In this document: piece by piece, positions 1 through 6,265 of the stretch
How positions within the stretch are numbered: position 1 is the first letter of the stretch
Layout: the number at the start of each line of letters is the position of its first letter
Origin: an uncultured bacterium
GTDB lineage: Bacteria > Actinomycetota > Coriobacteriia > Coriobacteriales > Atopobiaceae
Direction: 5' to 3'
Length of the DNA: 10,209 nt
Assembly (NCBI GenBank): GCA_905214175.1
Contig: CAJMLD010000044.1
Location: forward strand, 1-10,209
The notes under the pieces: generated by a model
Seen by the model: the letters and a program-made list of their open reading frames with translations, nothing else
Database searches by the model: none
What the model was told of the DNA's origin: nothing
Program-made: the position numbers and the translations under genes

Positions 1-55
1 CAGCATGTCGCTACCAGGCGGCAACATCACACACGCGCGACGACTCGAAGGCCAT

Positions 56-92
56 GGTGCCCCAGGCTCTAAGCCAGGCCAGGGGTGGCACT
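56..92 (+). promoter_or_regulatory. candidate rpsB 5' leader hairpin
   Basis: Seen: GGTGCC (56-61) pairs with GGCACT (87-92, one G-U pair). Two further C-G pairs (62-63 with 84-85) form across a bulged T86, and an inner GGCT/AGCC stem (65-68 with 72-75) is closed by a three-base loop. The structure ends 33 bases before the GGAGG of rpsB and has no T-run, so it is not a terminator. Known: in Escherichia coli S2 represses rpsB-tsf through the rpsB leader. Inference: this could be the equivalent control RNA here. I see no convincing -35/-10 pair in 1-136, so transcription probably starts outside the window. Positions 1-55 hold nothing I recognise. Confidence 0.35.
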
Positions 93-136
93 TCGGGGAT
101 GACATCGTGCGGAGGACCAACCAATGGAGGTCAAAC

Positions 137-922
137 ATGGCTGCTAAGGTTACTATCCAGACCCTTCTCGACGCAGGCTGCCACTACGGTCACCAGACCC
201 GTCGCTGGAACCCCAAGATGAAGCCCTACATCTTTGGCGAGCGCAACGGCATCTATATCCTCGACCTCAAGCAGACCCTCATCGACGCCGACAAGGCCTA
301 CACCTTCCTGCGCGAGACCGCTGCCAAGGGCGGCAAGGTCCTCTTCGTGGGCACCAAGAAGCAGGCTCAGGAGCCTATCCAGACTCAGGCTGAGCGCGCT
401 AACATGCCTTACATCAACCAGCGCTGGCTCGGCGGTATGCTCACCAACTTCGTGACGATGCGTTCCCGCATCGCCCGCATGGAGGAGCTCGAGGCCATGG
501 TCGAGGACGGCCGCATGAACGCGCTCCCCAAGAAGGAGCAGGCGCTGCTCACCAAGGAGCTCGACAAGCTCCAGAAGAACCTCGGTGGCGTCCGTGACAT
601 GACCGCACTCCCGCAGGCCATCTTCGTCGTCGACACCAAGCGCGAGGAGATTGCCGTTCGTGAGGCCAACCGTCTGCACATTCCCGTTGTCGGACTGCTC
701 GACACCAACTCTGACCCCGATGTCATCGACTACGGCGTGCCCGCTAACGACGACGCTATCCGCTCCGTCTCCCTCATGTGCGAGCTCGCTGCCGACGCCG
801 TTCTTGCTGGTACCGGCGAGACTCAGGTGACCGCTGAGGAGATGCAGACCGGCGAGGCTTCCGCTCCGGTCGCGACCGAGGAGGCCGCCGCTCCTGCCGC
901 TGAGGCTCCTGCGGCCGAGTAG
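137..922 (+). CDS. rpsB: 30S ribosomal protein S2
   Basis: Structural protein of the small ribosomal subunit (261 aa); it sits between head and body of the 30S subunit and is needed for S1 binding in species that have a typical S1. Family blocks are clear: HYGHQTRRWNPKM near residue 16, LFVGTKKQAQ near 69, RWLGGMLTNF near 96, and the C-terminal PVVGLLDTNSDPD block followed by YGVPANDDA. The ATG at 137 is chosen because GGAGG (126-130) lies 6 bases before it and MAAKVTIQ is a normal S2 N-terminus; the frame stays open upstream to position 5, but that would add 44 residues unlike the family. The last 30 or so residues are a low-complexity Ala/Glu tail, a common disordered extension in high-GC bacteria. 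tsf follows after 43 bases, the usual partner. Confidence 0.98.
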   Translation: MAAKVTIQTLLDAGCHYGHQTRRWNPKMKPYIFGERNGIYILDLKQTLIDADKAYTFLRETAAKGGKVLFVGTKKQAQEPIQTQAERANMPYINQRWLGGMLTNFVTMRSRIARMEELEAMVEDGRMNALPKKEQALLTKELDKLQKNLGGVRDMTALPQAIFVVDTKREEIAVREANRLHIPVVGLLDTNSDPDVIDYGVPANDDAIRSVSLMCELAADAVLAGTGETQVTAEEMQTGEASAPVATEEAAAPAAEAPAAE

Positions 923-954
923 CTTCCGTCTCCAACCAACCAAACAACCCCTTT
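923..954 (+). other. C/A-rich, G-poor rpsB-tsf spacer
   Basis: Between the rpsB stop and the tsf Shine-Dalgarno (AGGAGG, 955-960) the RNA-like strand contains a single G (928) in 32 bases and three CCAA-type repeats (931-942). In a GC-rich genome this is a marked composition shift. It will be unstructured, which should keep the tsf ribosome site open. C-rich, G-poor RNA is also the kind of sequence Rho loads on; that role is speculative at this length. Confidence 0.4.
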
Positions 955-965
955 AGGAGGTTCAC

Positions 966-1835
966 ATGGCACAGATTACTGCCGCCCTCGTGAAGCAGCT
1001 TCGCGAGATGACCGACTCTCCCATGATGGAGTGCAAGAAGGCCCTCGTCGAGGCAGATGGCGACCTTGATAAGGCCGTCGACGTCCTCCGCAAGATGGGC
1101 CTTGCCAAGGCCGTCAAGCGCGCTGGCCGTGAGACCAACGAGGGCACCATCGCCGTCTACGTCTCTGATGACGCAAAGGTTGCCGCTATGGTCGAGCTCA
1201 CCTGCGAGACCGACTTCGTTGGCACCAACGGCAAGTTCAAGGACTTTGCGCACGCGGTGGCCGAGGTCGTTGCCAAGAACGATCCCGCTGACGTTGACGC
1301 CCTGAAGGCTTGCCCCATGGGTGAGGGCACCGTCGAGTCCGAGCTCACCGAGATGATTCACGTCATCGGCGAGAACATGAAGATCAATCGCTTCGCTCGC
1401 CTCACCGCCGAGAACGGTGGCATTGGCTGCTACATCCACCACGACGGCAAGCATGCCGACATGGTGAGCTTCTCGTTCTCCAAGCCCGAGACCGCAAATG
1501 CGGACGAGTTCAAGACTTTCGCGCATGACGTTGCCATGCAGGTCGTCGCCAGCAACCCCGTCTCTGCCGTACGCGAGGATGTCCCCCAGGACGTCATCGA
1601 CCACGAGATGGGCATCTACAAGGCGCAGGCTGCCGAGTCCGGCAAGCCCGAGGCCATCCAGGAGAAGATTGCCCTCGGCAAGCTCGAGAAGTTCTACAAG
1701 GAGAGCGTCCTTACCGAGCAGGTGTTTGTGAAGGACTCCAACGAGACCATTTCCTCCCTTGCCAAGAAGGTCTCCAAGTCACTCGGCGACGACATCAAGA
1801 TTGTCACTTTCGTGCGCTTCAACTTCGGCGAGTAG
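966..1835 (+). CDS. tsf: elongation factor Ts
   Basis: Cytosolic guanine-nucleotide exchange factor that releases GDP from EF-Tu (289 aa, close to the 283 aa of the E. coli protein). The N-terminal UBA-like helical domain is at about residues 1-50, with the block TDSPMMECKKAL (16-27), a variant of the common TGAGMMDCKKAL. The exchange motif TDFV is intact at 82-85; its Asp and Phe disturb the Mg site of EF-Tu. The C-terminal GKLEKFYKE and QVFVKD blocks are typical. The start at ATG 966 has a perfect AGGAGG (955-960) with a 5-base spacer. It is probably co-transcribed with rpsB; a strong hairpin lies about 35 bases after the stop, suggesting the end of the rpsB-tsf unit. Confidence 0.98.
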   Translation: MAQITAALVKQLREMTDSPMMECKKALVEADGDLDKAVDVLRKMGLAKAVKRAGRETNEGTIAVYVSDDAKVAAMVELTCETDFVGTNGKFKDFAHAVAEVVAKNDPADVDALKACPMGEGTVESELTEMIHVIGENMKINRFARLTAENGGIGCYIHHDGKHADMVSFSFSKPETANADEFKTFAHDVAMQVVASNPVSAVREDVPQDVIDHEMGIYKAQAAESGKPEAIQEKIALGKLEKFYKESVLTEQVFVKDSNETISSLAKKVSKSLGDDIKIVTFVRFNFGE

Positions 1836-1870
1836 CACAGGCTGCTTCATAAGAAGTGATTGTTTGCAGC

Positions 1871-1911
1871 CCCGACAGGCCCTTGCCTGTTGGGACAGCT
1901 TCTTGTCTTTT
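1871..1911 (+). terminator. probable intrinsic terminator after tsf
   Basis: Positions 1871-1880 pair with 1885-1894 as a ten-base-pair stem (one G-U) around the tetraloop CCTT. A pyrimidine- and T-rich stretch ending in TTTT (1908-1911) follows. The T-run is not directly against the stem: GACA (1894-1897) and TGTC (1904-1907) can form a small second stem that ends exactly at TTTT. Flanking AAGAAG (1851-1856) and CTTCTT (1899-1904) could pair to enclose the main hairpin. The stem is convincing; the distance to the T-run leaves termination efficiency uncertain, and some read-through into pyrH is likely. Confidence 0.55.
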
Positions 1912-1971
1912 GGCCAGACTTTGGCTCTATGCGTGTCCTCCGTATGCAGAGACCTTACACTCGCCGAGGGC

Positions 1972-1992
1972 GTGGTGGCGCACCCGTGGTGC
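1972..1992 (+). repeat. inverted and direct repeat cluster, possible operator
   Basis: GCACC (1980-1984) and GGTGC (1988-1992) form a perfect inverted repeat around CGT. GTGGTG occurs twice, at 1972-1977 and 1986-1991, and GGTG (1974-1977) can also pair with CACC (1981-1984). The cluster sits directly upstream of the predicted -10 of pyrH, in the -35/spacer zone where a repressor or activator would act. Nothing identifies a binding protein; the repeats are short and could be chance in GC-rich DNA. Confidence 0.3.
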
Positions 1993-1994
1993 TC

Positions 1995-2003
1995 TGATAG
2001 AAT
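1995..2003 (+). promoter_or_regulatory. extended -10 promoter for pyrH
   Basis: TG (1995-1996), one base, then TAGAAT (1998-2003) gives an extended -10 element matching TATAAT at five of six positions. The -35 zone (about 1975-1980, GTGGCG) matches TTGACA at only three positions, which an extended -10 can tolerate. A start near 2010 would leave a leader of about 50 bases before the pyrH TTG. Its place after the tsf terminator supports it. Confidence 0.5.
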
Positions 2004-2052
2004 CGTTGGGGTTACGGCTGCGACATCTGGCGGTCGTGACGTCCCGATGAAT

Positions 2053-2065
2053 GGAGGATGGCTTG
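2053..2065 (+). promoter_or_regulatory. Shine-Dalgarno fixing a TTG start for pyrH
   Basis: GGAGG (2053-2057) lies 5 bases before TTG (2063-2065). An in-frame ATG at 2051 overlaps this GGAGG, so it would place the ribosome site inside the coding sequence, and it has no Shine-Dalgarno of its own upstream. Starting at TTG gives MSTYKYQRVLLKLSGEAL, a normal UMP-kinase N-terminus. Confidence 0.75.
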
Positions 2066-2791
2066 TCGACCTACAAGTACCAGCGCGTTCTTCTGAAGCT
2101 TTCCGGCGAGGCCCTCATGGGCGACCAGGCTTTTGGCATAGACCCCAAGGTGCCGCAGAGACTTGCCGAGGAGATCAAACCCGTGTGGGAGGATGGCGTC
2201 CAGGTTGCCGTTGTTGTGGGTGGCGGCAACATCTTCCGTGGCATCCAGGGTGCTGCTGCAGGCATGGACCGCGCCCAGGGAGACAACATGGGCATGCTCG
2301 CAACGGTCATTAATGCTCTCTCGCTGCAGGACTGCTTCGAGCGCAATGGCATGGACTGCCGTGTCATGAGTGCCATCGAGATGCACCAGGTGTGCGAGAC
2401 CTACATCCGCCGCCGCGCCATCAGGCACCTCGAAAAGGGTCGTATCGTCATCTTTGCCGCCGGCACGGGGAACCCCTACTTCACCACCGACACCGCCGCA
2501 GCCCTTCGCGCGTGCGAGATTGGCGCCGAGGTCCTCATGAAGGCGACCAAGGTCGACGGCATCTACGATGCCGACCCCGTTACCCATCCCGAGGCAGAAA
2601 AGTTCGATACCATCACCTACAAGGAGGTTCTCGCTCGCGATCTCAAGGTCATGGACGCAACGGCCACGGCGCTCTGCCATGACAATAAGATGCCAATCAT
2701 GGTCTTTGACATGGGCCAGGACGGCGTCTTCATGAGCGCGCTTGCGGGCAAGAACGTTGGTACCACCGTCGTCGAGGAGGAGCAAGCATGA
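2063..2791 (+). CDS. pyrH: UMP kinase (uridylate kinase)
   Basis: Phosphorylates UMP to UDP with ATP in the cytosol, the step feeding UTP, CTP and nucleotide-sugar synthesis; hexameric in characterised bacteria and related to aspartokinase-type amino-acid kinases rather than P-loop kinases. From the TTG start it is 242 aa, against 241 in E. coli. Motifs: KLSGEAL (12-18) and GGGNIFRG (53-60) in the phosphate-binding region, GTGNPYFTTDTAA (134-146) in the UMP site, KVDGIYDADP (163-172) in the ATP site. The 3' end overlaps frr by four bases (ATGA, 2788-2791), and the GAGGAGG at 2774-2780 inside pyrH serves frr, so the two are translationally coupled. It begins the second transcription unit of the window. 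Confidence 0.97.
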   Translation: MSTYKYQRVLLKLSGEALMGDQAFGIDPKVPQRLAEEIKPVWEDGVQVAVVVGGGNIFRGIQGAAAGMDRAQGDNMGMLATVINALSLQDCFERNGMDCRVMSAIEMHQVCETYIRRRAIRHLEKGRIVIFAAGTGNPYFTTDTAAALRACEIGAEVLMKATKVDGIYDADPVTHPEAEKFDTITYKEVLARDLKVMDATATALCHDNKMPIMVFDMGQDGVFMSALAGKNVGTTVVEEEQA

Positions 2792-3333
2792 GCCAGTACA
2801 CCGACAAAGCCAAGAAGCATATGGACAAGTGTCTGGAAGCGCTCCAGGCCAACTTCTCCCGCGTCCGCACGGGACGTGCCAATCCGCACATCCTCGACCC
2901 CATTAAGGTCGACTACTACGGACAGCCTACGCCCATCACGCAGCTTGCGGGCGTGAAAGTCCCCGAGGCCTCGATGATGGTCATCGAGCCGTGGGACAAG
3001 AGCGCGCTGAGGAGCATCGAGAAGGCCATCGAGGCCTCGGACCTGGGCATCACGCCCTCAAACGACGGCGCATCCATCCGTCTCCCGTTCCCCAAGCCCA
3101 CGGAGGAGCGTCGCCGCGAGCTTGCTCGCGAGTGCAAGGACATCGCCGAGGAGGCGCGCGTCTCCATTCGAAACGTTCGTCGTGACGCCAACAACAAGCT
3201 CGACCGCGACGAGGAGCTCTCTGAGGACGAGGTCTCCCGCGAGAAGAAGGCCATCCAGAAGCTCACTGACGACTACGTCAAGCGCATCGACGCGATGGTC
3301 AAGGAGAAGACCGCTGAGGTCATGGAGATTTAG
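2788..3333 (+). CDS. frr: ribosome recycling factor
   Basis: Acts with EF-G after termination to split the 70S ribosome from mRNA and tRNA. At 181 aa it is close to the usual 185. The two-domain protein is a three-helix bundle interrupted by a small beta domain: RTGRANP (27-33) in the first long helix, YYGQPTPITQ (43-52) and IRLPFP (97-102) in the beta domain, TEERRREL (105-112) starting the second helix, and SIRNVRRDAN (127-135) holding the Arg pair (131-132) expected in the ribosome-contacting helix. The ATG overlaps the pyrH stop and has GAGGAGG seven bases before it. The TAG stop directly abuts the GTG of uppS. Confidence 0.98.
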   Translation: MSQYTDKAKKHMDKCLEALQANFSRVRTGRANPHILDPIKVDYYGQPTPITQLAGVKVPEASMMVIEPWDKSALRSIEKAIEASDLGITPSNDGASIRLPFPKPTEERRRELARECKDIAEEARVSIRNVRRDANNKLDRDEELSEDEVSREKKAIQKLTDDYVKRIDAMVKEKTAEVMEI

Positions 3334-4119
3334 GTGCAGATAGACGAGAAGAAACTGGGGGCGTACTACGCCAACCCCCCTGAGGACATAAGCCTTGCTG
3401 ACGTCGACCTGAGCCGCATTCCTCGCCATGTCTCCATCATCATGGACGGCAACGGACGGTGGGCCAAGGCCCGTGGGCTCGATCGCTCGGAGGGCCACGT
3501 CGCAGGCGTCGATTCGCTGCGCGAGGCCGTTACCACGAGCGTGCGCCTTGGCCTGGATGTGCTTTCGGTCTACGCGTTCTCAACTGAGAACTGGAAGAGG
3601 CCCCAGCATGAGGTCGACCTCCTCATGCACCTCTTTGCGACCACGCTTCTCAACGAGTTGCCGCTCTTCCATCAGGAGAACGTGCGGCTTCGTTTCTTTG
3701 GCGATATCGATGCCCTGCCAGAGCAGACTGCTGACGTCTTTCGTGAGGGGCTCGAACAGACTGCCGACCACACGGGCATGACGTTTGCTCTGGCCGTAAA
3801 CTACGGCGCACGTGCTGAGATTACGCGTGCCGCCCGCGAGCTTGCAGCCGAGGTCGCCGCCGGCACCCTGCGTCCCGAGAACATCGATGAGGACGCTCTC
3901 TCGTCTCGCCTGTACACGAGCGGTTTGACAGACCCCGAGCTTCTCATCCGCACGTCTGGCGAGATGCGGCTCTCCAACTATCTGCTCTGGCAGCTCGCCT
4001 ATACCGAGTTCTACGTGACCCCAACCCTGTGGCCCGACTTCTCGCGCTGGGACTTCCTGCGCGCGGTCAAAGCATTCCAGGGCCGTCACCGCCGGTTTGG
4101 GGGTGTCACCGAGTCTTGA
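3334..4119 (+). CDS. uppS: isoprenyl (undecaprenyl) diphosphate synthase
   Basis: A cis-prenyltransferase that adds isopentenyl diphosphate units to farnesyl diphosphate to build the long carrier lipid used for peptidoglycan and wall polymers; soluble but membrane-associated. The protein is 261 aa. MDGNGRWA (37-44) carries the Mg-binding catalytic Asp38; AFSTENWKRP (81-90), NYGAR (156-160, usually NYGGR) and RTSGEMRLSN (206-215) for diphosphate binding follow, then the C-terminal FYVTPTLWPDF. About 30 residues precede the catalytic core. The start is GTG 3334, immediately after the frr stop, with GGAG (3324-3327) six bases before it. The sequence does not settle chain length, so a shorter-chain product is possible. 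Confidence 0.95.
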   Translation: MQIDEKKLGAYYANPPEDISLADVDLSRIPRHVSIIMDGNGRWAKARGLDRSEGHVAGVDSLREAVTTSVRLGLDVLSVYAFSTENWKRPQHEVDLLMHLFATTLLNELPLFHQENVRLRFFGDIDALPEQTADVFREGLEQTADHTGMTFALAVNYGARAEITRAARELAAEVAAGTLRPENIDEDALSSRLYTSGLTDPELLIRTSGEMRLSNYLLWQLAYTEFYVTPTLWPDFSRWDFLRAVKAFQGRHRRFGGVTES

Positions 4120-5069
4120 GTGAGAAAGGCCCCGTAGACCAGCAGGACAAGCGCGAGAGTGTTGGTATCGACCGCCACATAGACAAGCTCGAGAACAGGC
4201 GCGACGCCAAGGAGGCCCGCCGCACTGCGGGCGCCCTTGCGGGGCAACGCGCCCGTGGCTGGACGGAGCGGCTCCTCACGCGCACCACTTCGGGCGCCAT
4301 CTATGCGATCGTCGTTCTTGTCTGCCTCTACGTTGGGCCCATTGCCACGACGCTCATGATCAGCGCCATGGCATGGCTCTGCTGCTCCGAGTTCTTCCGC
4401 ATCGCGCGTATGGGCGGGCGCATGCCCAACGAGGGAGTTGGCCTCTCGGCTGCGGTGCTGTTTCCCATTGCGGCGTATCTCACCGGCCTCAGGGGACTGG
4501 TCATCATCCTCTTCCTGCTGGTTGCCGCCTGCGCGGCATGGTACGTCTTCACCCCGCGGGCAAATGTGGGCGACGTGGCCATCACGGTCTTTGGACCGCT
4601 CTACACCTCGCTCACCTTCTCGAGCCTGGTCCTTATCCGCGTTGTCGACAACGGCCTTGTTGGGGCAACGCTGACGTTTGGGGTCATGCTTTCCGTCTGG
4701 GCCAATGACGCCATGGCGTATGCCGTGGGTTCGAAGATCGGCGTCCACAAGCTGGCGCCGCGGATCTCGCCCCATAAGAGCTGGGAGGGGTTCTACGGTG
4801 GCATCGTTGCCTCCGTGGTCATCTGGGCGGCAATGGCCGTTCTAGGTGTCGCGGGGCTTGAGATGCCTCTTGCCCTTCTCGGTGGACTCATCGTGGGCAT
4901 GGCGGGGGTTGTGGGAGACCTTTTTGAGTCCCGTCTCAAGCGAGGCGTTGGCGTCAAGGATTCCGGCAACCTCATGCCTGGCCACGGCGGTCTTCTCGAC
5001 AGGTCTGACTCCATGCTCTTTGGCAGCATGGCGGCCTACTTCATACTTTTCTTTGGGGGAATTCTATGA
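4116..5069 (+). CDS. cdsA: phosphatidate cytidylyltransferase (CDP-diglyceride synthase)
   Basis: Integral membrane enzyme making CDP-diacylglycerol from phosphatidate and CTP, the branch point to the anionic phospholipids. From TTG 4116 it is 317 aa. A charged, Arg/Lys-rich cytosolic stretch (1-55) precedes about eight hydrophobic segments. WANDAMAY (195-202), SPHKSWEG (218-225) and the family signature from Ser272 through KR, KD, PGHGG to DRSD (298) are all present. The TTG overlaps the uppS stop as TTGA. No other in-frame ATG, GTG or TTG lies between it and the first membrane segments; the only upstream option, ATG 4029, would run 91 bases into uppS. The Shine-Dalgarno is weak (GGGGG at 4099-4103, 12 bases off), so start-stop coupling with uppS is likely. 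The start is less certain than the identity. Confidence 0.93.
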   Translation: MSEKGPVDQQDKRESVGIDRHIDKLENRRDAKEARRTAGALAGQRARGWTERLLTRTTSGAIYAIVVLVCLYVGPIATTLMISAMAWLCCSEFFRIARMGGRMPNEGVGLSAAVLFPIAAYLTGLRGLVIILFLLVAACAAWYVFTPRANVGDVAITVFGPLYTSLTFSSLVLIRVVDNGLVGATLTFGVMLSVWANDAMAYAVGSKIGVHKLAPRISPHKSWEGFYGGIVASVVIWAAMAVLGVAGLEMPLALLGGLIVGMAGVVGDLFESRLKRGVGVKDSGNLMPGHGGLLDRSDSMLFGSMAAYFILFFGGIL

Positions 5070-6265
5070 GTTTGTTCGAGCGTCCTGGAGCGCGCTCTCC
5101 GCGTCCGCATGTGCTTCGCGTCGCGGTTCTCGGGTGTTCGGGCTCCATTGGTATGCAGACGCTTGACGTGTGTCGCCAGCATCCCGACCGCCTGAAGGTA
5201 GTCGCGCTTTCCGTGAACTCGTCGTGCCAACGGCTCGTCGAGGCGGCTCGAGAGTTCAATGCCATGCACGTCGCCGTTGCTGACGCTTCCCGCAAGGACG
5301 ACGTTGCCCTCGATGAGCTCCCCTCGGGCTGCGTCCTTGGCTTTGGCCCCGACGCCGTCATGGCGCTGGCAGAGCTCCCGGACGTTGACTGCGTGGTGAA
5401 CGCTGTGGTGGGCGAGGCCGGCATGGCGGCTGGCTATGCGGCGCTCAAGGCCGACAAGATCTTGGCCTATGCCAACAAGGAGTCTATCGTTGTTGCGGGC
5501 GACCTTCTCATGCCGCTCGCAAAGCCCGGGAGGCTCATCCCCGTCGACTCTGAGCACAGCGCCATCTACCAGTGCCTTGTTGGTGAGAGGGATACTGACC
5601 TCGCGCGCATCTGGCTCACGTGCTCGGGTGGCCCCTTCTATGGCATGACGCGAGACGAGCTCTCGCGCGTGACCGTTGACGATGCCCTTGCGCACCCCAC
5701 CTGGACGATGGGTCCAAAGATCACCATCGACTCCGCGACGCTTACCAACAAGGGGCTTGAGGTCGTCGAGGCCCATCACCTCTTTGGCGTGGGCATCGAT
5801 GACATTCGGGTGCTCGTGCAGCGCCAGAGCCGCATCCACTCGATGGTCGAGTTTGCAGACGGGTCAGTGAAGGCCCAACTTGGCCCCTCCGACATGCGCA
5901 TTCCCATCCAGTACGCGCTCAGCTATCCGGAGCGCTGGAGCGCGCCGACGGTGCCAGTCGATTGGTGCCGCGAGGCCCCCGTCACCTTTGGCGAGGCGGA
6001 CGAGAAGACCTTTGGGTGCCTTGCGCTCATCAAGGAGGCGGGACGTATTGGCGGCACCATGCCGTGCGCCGCTAACGCGGCAAACGAGGTGGCCAACGCC
6101 GCCTTTAGGGCGGGGGCGTGCGGCTTCCTCGACATCGAGCGCGTCATCTCTGCGGTCATGGACGCAACGCATGCGGTTGCCGTCGACAATCTGGCGCAAC
6201 TCTCCGAGGTGGACGCAAGGTCGCGGGAGCTGGCGCACTCCTTCATCAAGGGACTTCGAGCATGA
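5066..6265 (+). CDS. dxr: 1-deoxy-D-xylulose 5-phosphate reductoisomerase
   Basis: Second enzyme and first committed step of the MEP pathway: converts DXP to 2-C-methyl-D-erythritol 4-phosphate with NADPH and a divalent metal; cytosolic homodimer, the target of fosmidomycin. The protein is 399 aa, a full-length member. The NADPH-binding GCSGSIG is at 23-29 (usually GSTGSIG). ANKES (136-140) follows, then PVDSEHSAI, with metal ligands Asp161 and Glu163. The TCSGGPF and HPTWTMGPK blocks form the catalytic loop region, and NKGLE (228-232) supplies the third ligand Glu232. The ATG overlaps the cdsA stop by four bases, with GGGGGA (5055-5060) five bases before it. The 3' end overlaps rseP in the same ATGA manner. 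Confidence 0.97.
   Translation: MSLFERPGARSPRPHVLRVAVLGCSGSIGMQTLDVCRQHPDRLKVVALSVNSSCQRLVEAAREFNAMHVAVADASRKDDVALDELPSGCVLGFGPDAVMALAELPDVDCVVNAVVGEAGMAAGYAALKADKILAYANKESIVVAGDLLMPLAKPGRLIPVDSEHSAIYQCLVGERDTDLARIWLTCSGGPFYGMTRDELSRVTVDDALAHPTWTMGPKITIDSATLTNKGLEVVEAHHLFGVGIDDIRVLVQRQSRIHSMVEFADGSVKAQLGPSDMRIPIQYALSYPERWSAPTVPVDWCREAPVTFGEADEKTFGCLALIKEAGRIGGTMPCAANAANEVANAAFRAGACGFLDIERVISAVMDATHAVAVDNLAQLSEVDARSRELAHSFIKGLRA

Noticed and set aside
5..136. In-frame 44-codon extension of rpsB
   Set aside because: No ribosome site at position 5, and the residues are unlike S2. ATG 137 has GGAGG at the right distance.
131..943. Minus-strand open frame of 270 codons over rpsB
   Set aside because: Codon-aligned shadow of rpsB, same cause; Leu/Gly/Val-rich product with no family resemblance. 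The similar frames over tsf and pyrH are rejected for the same reason.
1956..1961. TACACT as a second -10 box in the tsf-pyrH gap
   Set aside because: Only four of six matches, no TG extension, no -35; the TAGAAT at 1998 is clearly better.
1856..2050. Small open frames in the tsf-pyrH gap
   Set aside because: No ribosome site, they cover the hairpin and promoter, and their residue content is not protein-like.
3169..3179. CGAA-ACG-TTCG palindrome resembling a LexA-type site
   Set aside because: Lies deep inside frr coding sequence, has the wrong spacing for the Gram-positive LexA box, and is explained by the codons of a conserved helix.
6118..6261. Upstream extension of rseP inside dxr
   Set aside because: It would add an Arg/Gly/Cys-rich stretch read out of frame through conserved dxr; ATG 6262 has an ATGA overlap and a ribosome site.
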